64,000 nt of DNA. Origin: Paraburkholderia sp. HP33-1 (lineage in GTDB: Bacteria > Pseudomonadota > Gammaproteobacteria > Burkholderiales > Burkholderiaceae). Both the position numbers and the translations under genes were made by a program. Positions 8,365 to 17,494 of the stretch are shown in pieces. The stretch covers positions 2,666,001-2,730,000 of the forward strand of contig NZ_JAJEJR010000001.1 of assembly GCF_021390595.1 (NCBI RefSeq), written 5' to 3'. The notes beneath the pieces were generated by a model. That model ran no database searches. It had not been told where the DNA came from and worked only from the letters and a program-made list of their open reading frames with translations. The stretch's first letter is position 1; each line of letters begins with the position of its first letter.

Positions 8365-8378
8365 CTCAAGGCCTTGAG
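8365..8378. repeat. 14-bp palindrome in the livK leader
   Basis: CTCAAGGCCTTGAG is a perfect palindrome lying just downstream of the predicted livK transcription start and about 44 bases before the ATG. It could be an operator bound by a dimeric regulator. I could not assign it to a known regulator. Confidence 0.4.
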
Positions 8379-8387
8379 AACGCGCGC

Positions 8388-8415
8388 ATTGTAACTCCAA
8401 TTATGCGGGTGGCAA
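8388..8415 (-). promoter_or_regulatory. Possible livK promoter
   Basis: On the minus strand TTGCCA (8415-8410) and TACAAT (8393-8388) are separated by 16 bases, giving a start near 8381 and a leader of about 60 bases. The match is reasonable but not decisive. Confidence 0.35.
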
Positions 8416-8813
8416 TATTGTTGAACCGGTGGGGTTTTCCTGCATTGCAACCTGATTTTGAGAGCAAAAACCGCTAAAAAGCGCAACCCGGTTGCGATCC
8501 CTTTCCGTGCGCCAGTTGCACCGACGCAGAGCCCGATGGCATCAAGTGTTGCGGGCGATCAGCCCGAATGCCGGATAGGCCGGGCTTTGCGTCCGGTATG
8601 ACCTTTTAGCGCGAGCTCGCCAATTCGCACCAATTCAGCGCATGATTAATTCGTCTTAAAGCTTTTGTCAGCTTAAAACGGGGACGCATCACGAGAAAAT
8701 CAATAAAGAACCCGATCACAATTCAAAATAATTTGTGCGCAGGAGCAGCGGAATTTGAGGAATTCCGTTGTTCTGGCACTTAATTTAACCAGAGATTCAT
8801 CGGACTCGCGGCA
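8416..8813. other. AT-rich gap between livK and ispH, no gene seen
   Basis: About 400 bases carry no ORF with coding character. The part from 8640 to 8810 is clearly richer in A and T than the surroundings. Two short hairpins can be drawn: ATGCCGGA with TCCGGTAT (about 8569-8601, one G-U pair) and CGGAATT with AATTCCG (8750-8768). A small RNA is possible but nothing in the sequence proves it. Confidence 0.3.
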
Positions 8814-8844
8814 TAAAAAAAGCGCGCCCTCGGGCGCGCTTTCC
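8814..8844 (-). terminator. Terminator of fkpB-ispH
   Basis: AAAGCGCGCCC and GGGCGCGCTTT (8819-8842) form the stem, followed on the minus strand by a run of T residues. It lies 23 bases after the ispH stop. Confidence 0.85.
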
Positions 8845-8866
8845 TTTCAACACAGCTAACGGATTG

Positions 8867-9826
8867 TCAGGCTGGCAAACCGAGCCCGCGCGGCAGCGGA
8901 AACGCGATGTTTTCCTCGATGCCCTCGAGCGCGCGCACATTGCGCACGCCCAGTTCGCGCAGGCGCGCAATCACCGCCTGCGCCAGCACTTCCGGCGCCG
9001 ACGCGCCAGCCGTCACACCGATGCGACGCTTGCCCTCGACCCAGACCGGATCGATCTGATCGGGCGAATCGACCATATAGGCCGGCACGCCGAGCTTTTC
9101 GGCGAGCTCGCGCAAGCGGTTCGAATTCGAACTGTTCGGACTGCCGACGACGACCACTACGTCGCACTTCGGCGCCATGAACTTCACGGCGTCCTGTCGA
9201 TTCTGCGTGGCATAGCAGATGTCCTGCTTCTTCGGCTCACGGATAGACGGGTACTTGGCCTTCAGCGCACCTATGATCTCGGCGGCGTCGTCGACCGACA
9301 GCGTGGTTTGGGTGACGAACGCGATCCGCTCGGGATCGTCGAGCTGCAACGCCTGCACGTCTTCGATGTCCTCGACCAAATGCATGCCCTCGGCCGCCTG
9401 ACCCATCGTGCCTTCGACTTCCGGGTGACCCTTGTGGCCGATCATCACGATGTCGAAACCGTCCTGGCGCATCTTCGCGACTTCGATATGCACCTTGGTC
9501 ACGAGCGGGCAGGTGGCGTCGTACACCCGCAGACCTCGCGACTCCGCCTCCGAGCGCACGGCCTTCGACACGCCGTGCGCGCTGAAGATTACCGTGTTGC
9601 CCGCCGGCACTTCGTCCAGGTTCTCGATGAAGATCGCCCCCTTCTTGCGCAGGTCTTCGACCACATAGGCGTTATGGACGATTTCGTGACGCACGTAGAT
9701 CGGCGAGCCATAAAGCTTGATGGCCCGCTCGACGATCTCGATCGCCCGGTCGACGCCGGCGCAGAACCCGCGTGGCTGGGCCAGCAGGATCTCCGCTTCG
9801 GCGAGAGTCGTATCCGTGATGCTCAT
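8867..9826 (-). CDS. ispH: 4-hydroxy-3-methylbut-2-enyl diphosphate reductase
   Basis: The 319-residue cytoplasmic iron-sulfur enzyme makes isopentenyl and dimethylallyl diphosphate in the last step of the MEP isoprenoid pathway. The three cluster cysteines are visible in [11 protein letters not shown] (near residue 21), [11 protein letters not shown] (near 105) and [11 protein letters not shown] (near 202). FSAHGVS and [11 protein letters not shown] are substrate-binding segments. It is two bases downstream of fkpB, so the two are cotranscribed. This fkpB-ispH pairing also occurs in enterobacteria. Confidence 0.96.
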   Translation of the reverse strand: MSITDTTLAEAEILLAQPRGFCAGVDRAIEIVERAIKLYGSPIYVRHEIVHNAYVVEDLRKKGAIFIENLDEVPAGNTVIFSAHGVSKAVRSEAESRGLRVYDATCPLVTKVHIEVAKMRQDGFDIVMIGHKGHPEVEGTMGQAAEGMHLVEDIEDVQALQLDDPERIAFVTQTTLSVDDAAEIIGALKAKYPSIREPKKQDICYATQNRQDAVKFMAPKCDVVVVVGSPNSSNSNRLRELAEKLGVPAYMVDSPDQIDPVWVEGKRRIGVTAGASAPEVLAQAVIARLRELGVRNVRALEGIEENIAFPLPRGLGLPA

Positions 9827-9828
9827 GT

Positions 9829-10284
9829 TTACAGAATCCCGATGATTTTCACTTCAAACGCCAGCGCCTGGCCGGCAAGCGGGTGATTGAAGTCGAACAG
9901 GGCCGACGTCTCGCCGACTTCCTTCAATACGCCGGCATAGCGCCCGCCGCCCGGCGCGTTGAATTCGACCAGATCACCCGGCGAAAAATCCTCGCCGATC
10001 ATGCTGTTCTCCCGCAGCGTGGCGAGGGACACGCGCTGGATCAGGTCCGGATTGCGCGGACCGAACGCCTGCCCCGGCGGTAGCTGAAAGGTCGAATGGT
10101 GGCCCACCTTCAAACCCAGCAAAATATCTTCCAGCGGCGGCGCCAGTTGACCGGCGCCGAGTAGCAGCGTGGCCGGCTTTTCGTTAAACGTGTTGATCAC
10201 TTCGGCGCCATCGGCAAGGGAAAGCCGGTAATGCAGCGTGACGTGTGAACCGGGTTTCACCTCGGAAATATCGATGATGCTCAT
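9829..10284 (-). CDS. fkpB: FKBP-type peptidyl-prolyl isomerase, SlpA/FkpB type
   Basis: This 151-residue protein has the FKBP core split by an IF (insert-in-flap) domain, as in SlyD and Fkp[20 protein letters not shown] is at about 15-33, the flap segment [17 protein letters not shown] follows near 72-88, and [18 protein letters not shown] closes the fold near 131-148. It is a cytoplasmic prolyl isomerase/chaperone. The ATG at 10284 is chosen to match the family N-terminus MSIIDISEV; the upstream frame has no comparable start. It precedes ispH by two bases. There is no histidine-rich tail, which separates it from SlyD. Confidence 0.88.
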   Translation of the reverse strand: MSIIDISEVKPGSHVTLHYRLSLADGAEVINTFNEKPATLLLGAGQLAPPLEDILLGLKVGHHSTFQLPPGQAFGPRNPDLIQRVSLATLRENSMIGEDFSPGDLVEFNAPGGGRYAGVLKEVGETSALFDFNHPLAGQALAFEVKIIGIL

Positions 10285-10493
10285 GCAATGCTCGCTCAGT
10301 CGAAGCGCGCTGCACGCGTGCGCCGCGGGCGCAGTCGACGCGTGTGGCAAACCGTCGGGGTGCCGTGCGCAAAGCGTCTATTGTAAGCCACCTAGCGGGC
10401 GCCGGCTTGAGTCCGTCGCGCGCGAGAGCGGCACGGCTCGGCGGCGCGTTGCGCCGGGCGCGCCGTCAACCTTACGCGGAGGACTCTATATAT
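10285..10493. other. Divergent control region of fkpB-ispH and radC
   Basis: About 209 bases separate the two starts. The radC side ends in GGAGGACTC followed by an unusual TATATATATGG, so the ribosome-binding site is clear. No paired promoter boxes stood out. Confidence 0.35.
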
Positions 10494-11375
10494 ATGGCTG
10501 ATTTCGCCAGCACAATCGACGAAGCACCTGCGGCAACGGTGCGACCGAAATCAAGGGCACGCGCAAGGAACGGCGCAAAAGCCGCCGGTTCAAACGCCCG
10601 CAGCCGGCCGCAACTGTTCCGCGGCAAATGGCTGCGGCGCGACATGCCGCGCGAGCGGTTAATCAACCAGGGGCCCGACGTCTTGTCGGACACCGAAATG
10701 ATCGCGCTCGTGCTCGGCTCCGGCCTGCCTGGCCACGACGTGTTCAGCGTCGCGCGGGCGCTGCTCGAGCGCTTCGGCTCGCTGCGCGCGATGCTCGACG
10801 CAACTTATGCGGACTTCGACGGCGTCCGCGGCATCGGCCCCGCGAAAAGGGCGCAGTTGCTCGCGATCATGGAAATGGCGCGCCGGTCGCTCGTCGACAA
10901 GATGCGCAAGCGCCCGCTGATGAATTCGCCTGAAGCGGTCGAAAGCTATCTGCGCCTTCTGATCGGCGGACAGCCGCAGGAGGTGTTCGTGTCGCTGTTT
11001 CTCGACGCGCGGCATCGGCTGATCCGCTGCGAGGAAAGCGCGCGCGGCTCACTCACGCGCATGGCTGTCTATCCGCGCGAGATCGTACGGCGGGCGCTCG
11101 CCGCGAACGCGGCCAGCCTGATCGTCGCGCACAACCATCCGTCCGGCGCTGTAGAGCCGAGCGCGAGCGACTGTCACCTCACGCAGACGCTGCGCGACGC
11201 GCTCGCGCTCGTCGACGTGCAGTTGATCGATCATCTGGTGATCGGCGCGGACAGCGTATACTCGTTCGCCCGCGCCGGTTGGCCAAGGCTCGCGCGCAAG
11301 CCCGATCGGGCGTGGGAAGTGGAAGGCCCGCCGAACGACGCCGTGCCCGGCCCCGGCATCGCAAATAAGGTTTGA
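10494..11375 (+). CDS. radC: RadC family JAB/MPN metalloprotease-like protein
   Basis: The 293-residue protein has a basic N-terminal tail (about 1-45) and a helix-hairpin-helix region [24 protein letters not shown] near 104-127. A C-terminal MPN/JAB domain follows with the metal signature AHNHPSG (about 218-224) and the acidic SDCHLT downstream. RadC proteins were named for a DNA-repair mutant, but that link was withdrawn and the role is open. The ATG at 10494 is chosen because GGAGG lies ten bases before it; the frame opens earlier at 10344 without a ribosome-binding site. A promoter for rpmB overlaps its last codons. Confidence 0.9.
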   Translation: MADFASTIDEAPAATVRPKSRARARNGAKAAGSNARSRPQLFRGKWLRRDMPRERLINQGPDVLSDTEMIALVLGSGLPGHDVFSVARALLERFGSLRAMLDATYADFDGVRGIGPAKRAQLLAIMEMARRSLVDKMRKRPLMNSPEAVESYLRLLIGGQPQEVFVSLFLDARHRLIRCEESARGSLTRMAVYPREIVRRALAANAASLIVAHNHPSGAVEPSASDCHLTQTLRDALALVDVQLIDHLVIGADSVYSFARAGWPRLARKPDRAWEVEGPPNDAVPGPGIANKV

Positions 11376-11401
11376 TTTTGCGGCTTTTTTTCTGCTAGAA
11401 T
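11372..11401 (+). promoter_or_regulatory. Promoter of rpmB-rpmG
   Basis: TTGATT (11372-11377) and TAGAAT (11396-11401) are spaced by 18 bases, which places the start near 11408 and gives a leader of about 165 bases. The -35 box overlaps the radC stop codon. The leader might hold a control element, but I saw no obvious structure in it. Confidence 0.5.
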
Positions 11402-11573
11402 TCCGGTTTGCCTATTTCCAACCCCCTGTTCCGAAGCCACCAAGGCGTTCCGCAAAGGTCAGGCGGCTGTGGTAGCGAGTGCCTCTACGCAACTTCGCAC
11501 ACCCCCAGCGCAGCTCTTTTCGGGAAACTTTCACGGCGTTCGAACTCAGAATTAGCGTATTAGGAGTGCTCTC

Positions 11574-11807
11574 ATGGCACGCGTATGCCAAGTAACTGGG
11601 AAAGCGCCGATGAGCGGCAACAACGTTTCCCACGCGAACAACAAGACCAAGCGCCGGTTCCTGCCGAACCTGCAAAACCGCCGTATCTGGGTGGAAAGCG
11701 AAAACCGTTGGGTGCGTCTGCGCGTTTCGAACGCCGGCCTGCGCCTGATCGACAAGAACGGTATCGACGCTGTGCTCGCAGACCTGCGCGCACGCGGTGA
11801 AGCCTAA
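11574..11807 (+). CDS. rpmB: 50S ribosomal protein L28
   Basis: The 77-residue basic protein has the full L28 pattern: [22 protein letters not shown] at the N-terminus, then [10 protein letters not shown] and [14 protein letters not shown]. It is a late-assembly large-subunit protein. TTAGGAGTGCTCTC precedes the ATG. rpmG follows after 10 bases, the standard rpmB-rpmG pair, and both end at one terminator. Confidence 0.98.
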   Translation: MARVCQVTGKAPMSGNNVSHANNKTKRRFLPNLQNRRIWVESENRWVRLRVSNAGLRLIDKNGIDAVLADLRARGEA

Positions 11808-11817
11808 GGAGTAAATC

Positions 11818-11985
11818 ATGGCGAAAGGCGCACGCGACAAGATCAAGCTGGAATCGACCGCTGGTACGGGTCACTTCTACACGACCACGAAGAACAAACG
11901 CAACATGCCGGAAAAGATGCTGATCAAGAAATTTGATCCGGTCATCCGCAAGCACGTTGACTACAAGGAAACCAAGATCAAGTAA
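11818..11985 (+). CDS. rpmG: 50S ribosomal protein L33
   Basis: A 55-residue ORF starts [20 protein letters not shown] and ends with [11 protein letters not shown], which is L33. It lacks the paired CXXC zinc motifs of the C+ form, so it is the zinc-independent C- type. CTAAGGAGTAAATC gives a strong ribosome-binding site. It forms the ribosomal pair with rpmB upstream. Confidence 0.97.
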   Translation: MAKGARDKIKLESTAGTGHFYTTTKNKRNMPEKMLIKKFDPVIRKHVDYKETKIK

Positions 11986-12020
11986 TCTTGGCTCTCCAGC
12001 CTGACGAAGGCAAAAACATG

Positions 12021-12051
12021 AAAAGCCTCGCATCCGTGCGAGGCTTTTTTG
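12021..12051 (+). terminator. Terminator of rpmB-rpmG
   Basis: AAAAGCCTCGCA (12021-12032) and TGCGAGGCTTTT (12037-12048) form a perfect 12-pair stem with a four-base loop, continuing into a T run. Confidence 0.92.
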
Positions 12052-12212
12052 TTATTGCGCGGACCTCGCGATAGCGCTGCCATGTGCGCGCGAATCGCCC
12101 TATTCCGTTTGGCCAGCTTTCGCCAGGGCGCCGCGGCGCGTATCCTTTATCGTTTTCGCGGCGCGCGGCTCGCGCGCCGTCATCGCATAAACTAAAGAGG
12201 GAGATGTGGGCA

Positions 12213-13811
12213 ATGGAATTCGATGTGGCAATCGTCGGTAGCGGTCTGGCTGGCTTGAGCGTCGCGCTCAATCTCGCGCAGACGCGGCGGGTTGCTGTGA
12301 TCGCCAAACGGTCCATGACCGAGGGCGCGAGCGACTGGGCACAAGGCGGCATCGCTGCGGTGCTCGATTCCGCGGACAGCGTCGAGAATCACGTGCGCGA
12401 CACGCTGATCGCGGGAGGGGGCCTGTGCGACGAGGCGGCAACACGCTTCATCGTCGAGCACGGACGCGCCGCGATCGAATGGCTAATCGCACAGGGCGTG
12501 CCGTTCACGAAGGACGACGCCGCCGAACTGGGTTTTCATCTGACGCGCGAAGGCGGTCATAGTCATCGCCGGATCATTCACGCGGCCGATGCGACTGGCC
12601 ACGCGGTCGTCGCGACGCTCAGCGACCAGGTGCGCCTTCATCCGAACATCACGCTGTTCGAAGACCATCACGCGATCGACCTGATCACGTCCGAGCGCCT
12701 CGGCCTGCCCGGGCGTCGCTGCCACGGCCTATATGCGCTCGATCTGCAAAGCGGCCGCACCATCACAATCGAAGCGCCGCATACGGTGCTCGCGACGGGC
12801 GGCGCCGGCAAGGTCTATCTGTACACGACGAACCCCGACACCGCGACCGGCGACGGCATCGCGATGGCATGGCGCGCCGGATGCCGCGTGTCGAACATGG
12901 AATTCATCCAGTTCCATCCGACCTGCCTGTTCCACCCGTACGCGAAGTCGTTCCTGATTTCGGAAGCCGTACGCGGCGAAGGCGGCATCCTGAAGCTGCC
13001 CGACGGCACGCGCTTCATGCCCAATCACGACGAGCGCGCGGAGCTCGCGCCGCGCGATATCGTCGCGCGGGCAATCGACTTCGAGATCAAAAAACGCGGC
13101 ATCGATTGCGTGTATCTCGACATCAGCCACCAGCCGGCTGCATTCCTGCAGGAGCATTTCCCGACGATCCTCGCCCGCTGCCTCGAGTTCGGCATCGACA
13201 TCACGAAAGAGCCGATTCCAGTCGTGCCGGCCGCGCATTACACGTGCGGCGGCGTCGTCACCGATCTGGCGGGCCGCACCGATCTCGCGGGCCTCTACGC
13301 GGTCGGCGAGACGTCCTGCACGGGACTGCACGGCGCGAACCGGCTCGCCAGCAATTCGCTGCTCGAATGCCTCGTGATCGGCCGCTCGGCCGCCGAGGCG
13401 ATCGAAGCGGAGGGCTTCACCACCGCTGTCCACGCGCCGTTGCCGGCCTGGGACGAAAGCCGCGTGTCCGATCCGGACGAGGAAGTCGTGGTCGCGCACA
13501 ACTGGGATGAACTGCGCCGGCTGATGTGGAACTACGTTGGCATCGTGCGCACCGACAAGCGGCTCGAGCGCGCGAAGCATCGGCTCGCGCTGCTGCGCGA
13601 CGAGATCCACGAGTACTACGCGAACTTCAAGGTGAGCCGCGATTTGCTGGAGCTGCGCAATCTGGTCGACGTGGCGTCGCTGATCGTCGAGGGCGCGCGT
13701 TCGCGGCGCGAAAGCCGCGGCCTGCATTTCAGCCGCGACTGGCCCGCTACATTGCCCAAAGCGCTGCCGACAGTGCTGTCGCCGAAGTATGTGCGCAGGC
13801 CAAATGCCTGA
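12213..13811 (+). CDS. nadB: L-aspartate oxidase
   Basis: The 532-residue FAD enzyme oxidises L-aspartate to iminoaspartate, the first step of de novo NAD synthesis. The dinucleotide fold [17 protein letters not shown] opens the protein. The succinate-dehydrogenase-like active-site segments [19 protein letters not shown] and EFIQFHPT follow, with [10 protein letters not shown] and [14 protein letters not shown] in the second half. The ATG at 12213 is chosen over the one at 12204 because AGAGGGAG is correctly spaced only from the former. It converges on nadC-nadA, which encode the next two enzymes, with a strong shared terminator between. The product is unstable and is thought to be passed to NadA. 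Confidence 0.96.
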   Translation: MEFDVAIVGSGLAGLSVALNLAQTRRVAVIAKRSMTEGASDWAQGGIAAVLDSADSVENHVRDTLIAGGGLCDEAATRFIVEHGRAAIEWLIAQGVPFTKDDAAELGFHLTREGGHSHRRIIHAADATGHAVVATLSDQVRLHPNITLFEDHHAIDLITSERLGLPGRRCHGLYALDLQSGRTITIEAPHTVLATGGAGKVYLYTTNPDTATGDGIAMAWRAGCRVSNMEFIQFHPTCLFHPYAKSFLISEAVRGEGGILKLPDGTRFMPNHDERAELAPRDIVARAIDFEIKKRGIDCVYLDISHQPAAFLQEHFPTILARCLEFGIDITKEPIPVVPAAHYTCGGVVTDLAGRTDLAGLYAVGETSCTGLHGANRLASNSLLECLVIGRSAAEAIEAEGFTTAVHAPLPAWDESRVSDPDEEVVVAHNWDELRRLMWNYVGIVRTDKRLERAKHRLALLRDEIHEYYANFKVSRDLLELRNLVDVASLIVEGARSRRESRGLHFSRDWPATLPKALPTVLSPKYVRRPNA

Positions 13812-13843
13812 CGACCTTGCGCTGAAACGGCACCGCAAACGAC

Positions 13844-13877
13844 AAGGCCATTGCCGGAAAACTCCGGCAATGGCCTT
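13844..13877. terminator. Bidirectional terminator between nadB and nadC
   Basis: AAGGCCATTGCCGG (13844-13857) and CCGGCAATGGCCTT (13864-13877) form a perfect 14-pair stem with a six-base loop, lying between the two convergent stops. T runs on either side are weak. Confidence 0.75.
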
Positions 13878-13922
13878 GTTCAGTCGTCACGAGCGTTGGC
13901 CGATGCGCTAATCGCGCGAGGC

Positions 13923-14846
13923 TCAAACGATCCGCATCGAGTAGTCAGTCGCGCGCACGTCCTTGGTCAGCGCGCCGATGGACACGCGGTCCACGCCCGT
14001 CTCCGCGATCGTACGCACGGTCTCGAAGTTCACGCCCCCGGACACCTCAAGCACCGCGCGCCCCGCCGTGATCCGGACCGCGTCGCGCATCATGTCGAAC
14101 GAGAAGTTGTCGAGCAAAATCGACTGCGCGCGATGCGCGAGCGCGGTTTCCAATTGCTCGAGCGTTTCGACCTCGATCTGGATCGGCACGCCCGCATTCA
14201 ACGCGAGCGCCGCGTCCATTGCCGCACCCACGCCGCCGGCAGCGGCAATGTGGTTTTCCTTGATCAGAATGCCGTCGTACAGCGCGAGCCGCTGATTCGC
14301 ACCGCCGCCGACGCGCACCGCGTACTTCTGCGCGAGCCGCAACCCCGGCAGCGTCTTGCGCGTATCGAGAACGCGCGTGCGCGTGTGAGCGATTGCGTCG
14401 ACATAGCGGCGCGTCGCGCTCGCCACGCCGGACAGCAACTGCAGGAAATTCATCGCGTTGCGCTCCGCAGTGAGCAGCGCGCGCACCGGCCCGCGCAGAT
14501 CGCAGACCGTCGTATCGGCGCCCATGCGCTCGCCCTCGCGGTAACGCCATTGAACTTCGATGCGCGGATCGACCGAGCGCATCACTGCATCGAACCACGG
14601 CACGCCGCACAGCACCGCGTCCTCGCGCACGATGATGCGCGCGTTGCGCACGTCATCGGCAGGCACGAGACGGCCCGTCTGATCGCCGCTGCCAATGTCT
14701 TCGGCGAGCGTATCGGCGACGTTGCGCGCGAGCGCCGCATCGAACGCCGCGCCGTATTGCGTGCGAATCTCCGCGAAAAGCGGCGACACTGCGTCGGACC
14801 CTTCGCGAGCCACTGCCTGCTCGGGCGCCTTCTCCACCACCGTCAT
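13923..14846 (-). CDS. nadC: Nicotinate-nucleotide pyrophosphorylase (carboxylating)
   Basis: The 307-residue enzyme converts quinolinate and PRPP to nicotinate mononucleotide in NAD synthesis. EDIGSGDQTGRLVPAD near 49-64, the PRPP/quinolinate residues around TRKTLPGLRLAQKYAVRVGGG near 172-192, and ILIKENH near 204-210 are type II phosphoribosyltransferase signatures. Its start overlaps the nadA stop by one base (TAATG), so it is translationally coupled to nadA. The N-terminus is some 20 residues longer than in E. coli NadC. Confidence 0.95.
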   Translation of the reverse strand: MTVVEKAPEQAVAREGSDAVSPLFAEIRTQYGAAFDAALARNVADTLAEDIGSGDQTGRLVPADDVRNARIIVREDAVLCGVPWFDAVMRSVDPRIEVQWRYREGERMGADTTVCDLRGPVRALLTAERNAMNFLQLLSGVASATRRYVDAIAHTRTRVLDTRKTLPGLRLAQKYAVRVGGGANQRLALYDGILIKENHIAAAGGVGAAMDAALALNAGVPIQIEVETLEQLETALAHRAQSILLDNFSFDMMRDAVRITAGRAVLEVSGGVNFETVRTIAETGVDRVSIGALTKDVRATDYSMRIV

Positions 14847-15988
14847 TACGCTGCCCCCACGTTCGAATACAGTTGCGTGTCACGCGCAAGATCGCCGCTT
14901 GCCTGCACGCGCTTCTTGTGACGTGCCGCGAAGTCGAGCATGCGATCGATCGGCAGACGCGCGCGCGCGCCGATCGCGCGATCGACGAAAATCTCGTTGT
15001 GGCCGCGCTCGAGCACGTCAGCCAGATTCGCGAGGCCGTTCATCGCCATCCACGGGCAATGCGCGCAGCTCTTGCAGGTCGCGCTGTTGCCGGCCGTCGG
15101 CGCGGCGATCAGCGTCTTGCCGGGCGCGGCGAGCTGCATCTTGTGCAGGATGCCGAGGTCGGTCGCGACGATGAAATGCGTCGCATCGAGCTTCTGCGCG
15201 GCGTCGATCAGTTGCGTGGTCGAGCCGACCACGTCTGCCTGCGCGACCACGTTGGCCGGCGACTCCGGATGCACGAGCACCTTCGCGCCGGGATACTCGG
15301 CGCGCAGCAGGTCGAGCTCGATGCCCTTGAATTCGTCGTGCACGAGGCATGAGCCCTGCCACAGCAGCATGTCCGCGCCGGTCTTGTCCTGGATGTAGCG
15401 GCCGAGATGGCGGTCCGGCGCCCAGATGATCTTCTCGCCGCGCGCATGCAGATCGGCAACGATCTCCAGCCCGATCGACGACGTCACCATCCAGTCTGCA
15501 CGCGCCTTCACGGCCGCGCTCGTATTCGCGTACACGACCACCGTGCGGTCTGGGTGAGCGTCGCAGAACGCTGAGAACTCGTCGACCGGACAGCCAAGGT
15601 CGAGCGAACAGGTCGCATCCAGATCCGGCATCAGGATGCGCTTGTCGGGACTGAGAATTTTCGCGGTCTCACCCATGAAGCGCACGCCCGCGACCACCAA
15701 CGTCTGCGCGTCGTGATCTCGCCCGAAACGCGCCATTTCCAGCGAATCGGCCACGCAGCCGCCGGTTTCGTCGGCGAGTTCCTGCAATTCTGCGTCGACA
15801 TAATAGTGCGCGACGAGCACCGCCTTCTCGCGCTTGAGCAACGCGCGAATGCGCGCCTTCAGCGCGCGCTTCTCTTCCGCCGACGGCGTCTGGGGCACCT
15901 TCGCCCACGCCTGTCCGATCCCGCAGGTCGTGCCCTGCGCCTGAGGCCGATCGTATTCGACGGTCCTGATCGCTTGCTGCTCCATCAT
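14846..15988 (-). CDS. nadA: Quinolinate synthase
   Basis: The protein is about 380 residues. It condenses iminoaspartate with dihydroxyacetone phosphate to quinolinate using a 4Fe-4S cluster. [28 protein letters not shown], and the C-terminal [15 protein letters not shown] with its cysteine motif are visible. Two ATG codons stand in tandem; AGAGGAG directly abuts the first, so the second (15985) may be the true start, giving 379 residues. The gene leads the nadA-nadC pair, whose promoter must lie in the roughly 75 bases before the desaturase terminator. Confidence 0.93.
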   Translation of the reverse strand: MMEQQAIRTVEYDRPQAQGTTCGIGQAWAKVPQTPSAEEKRALKARIRALLKREKAVLVAHYYVDAELQELADETGGCVADSLEMARFGRDHDAQTLVVAGVRFMGETAKILSPDKRILMPDLDATCSLDLGCPVDEFSAFCDAHPDRTVVVYANTSAAVKARADWMVTSSIGLEIVADLHARGEKIIWAPDRHLGRYIQDKTGADMLLWQGSCLVHDEFKGIELDLLRAEYPGAKVLVHPESPANVVAQADVVGSTTQLIDAAQKLDATHFIVATDLGILHKMQLAAPGKTLIAAPTAGNSATCKSCAHCPWMAMNGLANLADVLERGHNEIFVDRAIGARARLPIDRMLDFAARHKKRVQASGDLARDTQLYSNVGAA

Positions 15989-16055
15989 CTCCTCTGCCCT
16001 CACCTGGTCGCCGCGGCTTGCCACTCGCGCTACCGATGCGATGGTTTTCCACGGC

Positions 16056-16090
16056 CCAAAAATGCAAAACCCCGCCAACGCGGGGTTTTG
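16056..16090 (-). terminator. Terminator of the desaturase gene
   Basis: CAAAACCCCGC (16065-16075) and GCGGGGTTTTG (16080-16090) form an 11-pair stem with a four-base loop. The minus-strand side runs into CATTTTTGGG. It separates the desaturase from nadA. Confidence 0.8.
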
Positions 16091-16115
16091 TGACGTTCTT
16101 AAATTTTAATGGATT

Positions 16116-17312
16116 TCAGGCATAGCGACGCAGTCGCAGCGCGAAGTCTTGCAACGCCTTGATCCCGCTCTGCTCTGCACGATGGCACCAGTCCTGCAGC
16201 TGCGCCAGCAGTTGCTCGCGCGACGCGTTGGAGCGCTCCCACATCGCCGCAAGTTCGTTGCGCATGTCGATGTAGGTCTTCAATTTCTGGCTGTTCGCGA
16301 AAATCTGCGGCAGCTGGAGCTTCTGCGGCTCGTTCAGGCCCGCCTCTTCCTTGTGGAACCAGGTACGCGCGCCACGCATCACCTGATACTTTTCGCGCGC
16401 ACCGACTTCCTTCAGATGCGCAAGCTCCTGGCGATACGCACGCTTGATCGCCTTCGCGTAACGCGCCATCACTTCGTAGCGGTTCGCGAGCACGGCCTGC
16501 AGCGTGTCCTGATCGAGCACGAGCTTGCCGGTGGTGAGACGCGGTGTCGGCGCGATCTTCTTCACCTTGGCCAGACGAAACGCCTGCATGATGCGGATGT
16601 ACATCCAGCCGATGTCGAACTCGTACCACTTGTTCGACAGCTTCGCCGACGTCGCGTACGTGTGGTGATTGTTATGCAGTTCCTCGCCGCCGATGATGAT
16701 GCCCCACGGGAAGAGGTTGGTGCTTGCGTCCGACGAATTGAAGTTGCGATAGCCCCAGAAGTGCCCGAGACCATTGACCACGCCCGCGGCCCAGAACGGA
16801 ATCCACACCATCTGCACGGCCCAGATGGTCAGGCCGACGACGCCGAACAGCGCGACGTTGATCACCATCATCAGGCTCACGCCGAGAATCGGGTACTTCG
16901 TGTAGACGTTGCGCTCCATCCAGTCGTTCGGCGTGCCGTGGCTGAACTTGCGCATCGTTTCTTCGTTTTTCGCTTCAGCGCGATAAAGCTCAGCGCCTTC
17001 GAGCAGCACCTTCCAGATGCCGCGCGTCTGCGGGCTGTGCGGATCCTCTTCGGTCTCGCACTTCGCGTGGTGCTTGCGGTGAATCGCGGCCCATTGGCCG
17101 GTCAGCATGCCGGTGGTCATCCACAGCCAGAAGCGGAAAAAATGACTGGCGATCGGGTGCAGATCCAGCGCGCGATGCGCCTGGCAGCGATGCAGATAGA
17201 CGGTCACGCCGATGATCGTGATATGCGTCACGATCAGCGTATACACGACGAGTTGCCACCACGAGAAATGCAACAGGCCGTGGGCAAGGAAATCGAGCAA
17301 AGAATTCAACAA
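16116..17312 (-). CDS. Acyl-CoA/fatty-acid desaturase (membrane di-iron)
   Basis: The 398-residue membrane protein carries the three histidine boxes of delta-9 type desaturases: HRCQAHR near 42-48, HRKHH near 78-82 and HNNHH near 215-219. Hydrophobic helices flank them at about 15-40, 60-75 and 145-185. It inserts a double bond into saturated acyl chains with oxygen and an electron donor, adjusting membrane fluidity. Beyond about residue 250 there is a long, charged, mostly helical tail (to 398) that simple desaturases lack. It is transcribed alone and ends at a terminator 25 bases downstream. Two palindromic motifs lie about 90-120 bases before its start. Confidence 0.88.
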   Translation of the reverse strand: MLNSLLDFLAHGLLHFSWWQLVVYTLIVTHITIIGVTVYLHRCQAHRALDLHPIASHFFRFWLWMTTGMLTGQWAAIHRKHHAKCETEEDPHSPQTRGIWKVLLEGAELYRAEAKNEETMRKFSHGTPNDWMERNVYTKYPILGVSLMMVINVALFGVVGLTIWAVQMVWIPFWAAGVVNGLGHFWGYRNFNSSDASTNLFPWGIIIGGEELHNNHHTYATSAKLSNKWYEFDIGWMYIRIMQAFRLAKVKKIAPTPRLTTGKLVLDQDTLQAVLANRYEVMARYAKAIKRAYRQELAHLKEVGAREKYQVMRGARTWFHKEEAGLNEPQKLQLPQIFANSQKLKTYIDMRNELAAMWERSNASREQLLAQLQDWCHRAEQSGIKALQDFALRLRRYA

Positions 17313-17402
17313 GGTAAGTTACCTGCAGAACGAGAGATACGGACCACACGCGCCGCGTGTGTCAAGAAAGTGAAAGCATACAGCGGGATCGCACGACATT
17401 CT

Positions 17403-17432
17403 ACTTGAAGCGTCCCAAGTGTTTGTAACAAA
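17403..17432. promoter_or_regulatory. Possible operator upstream of the desaturase
   Basis: ACTTG-N8-CAAGT (17403-17420) is directly followed by TTTGT-A-ACAAA (17422-17432). Both are inverted repeats in the 182-base gap before the desaturase gene, and a transcription factor controlling lipid desaturation is a natural guess. No regulator gene is adjacent. Confidence 0.35.
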
Positions 17433-17494
17433 TAGGGATTTTTTGTGCGGTATCAAGCGGATAGCGATTGCCGCGGCGCGGCGCTAAACGAGCC

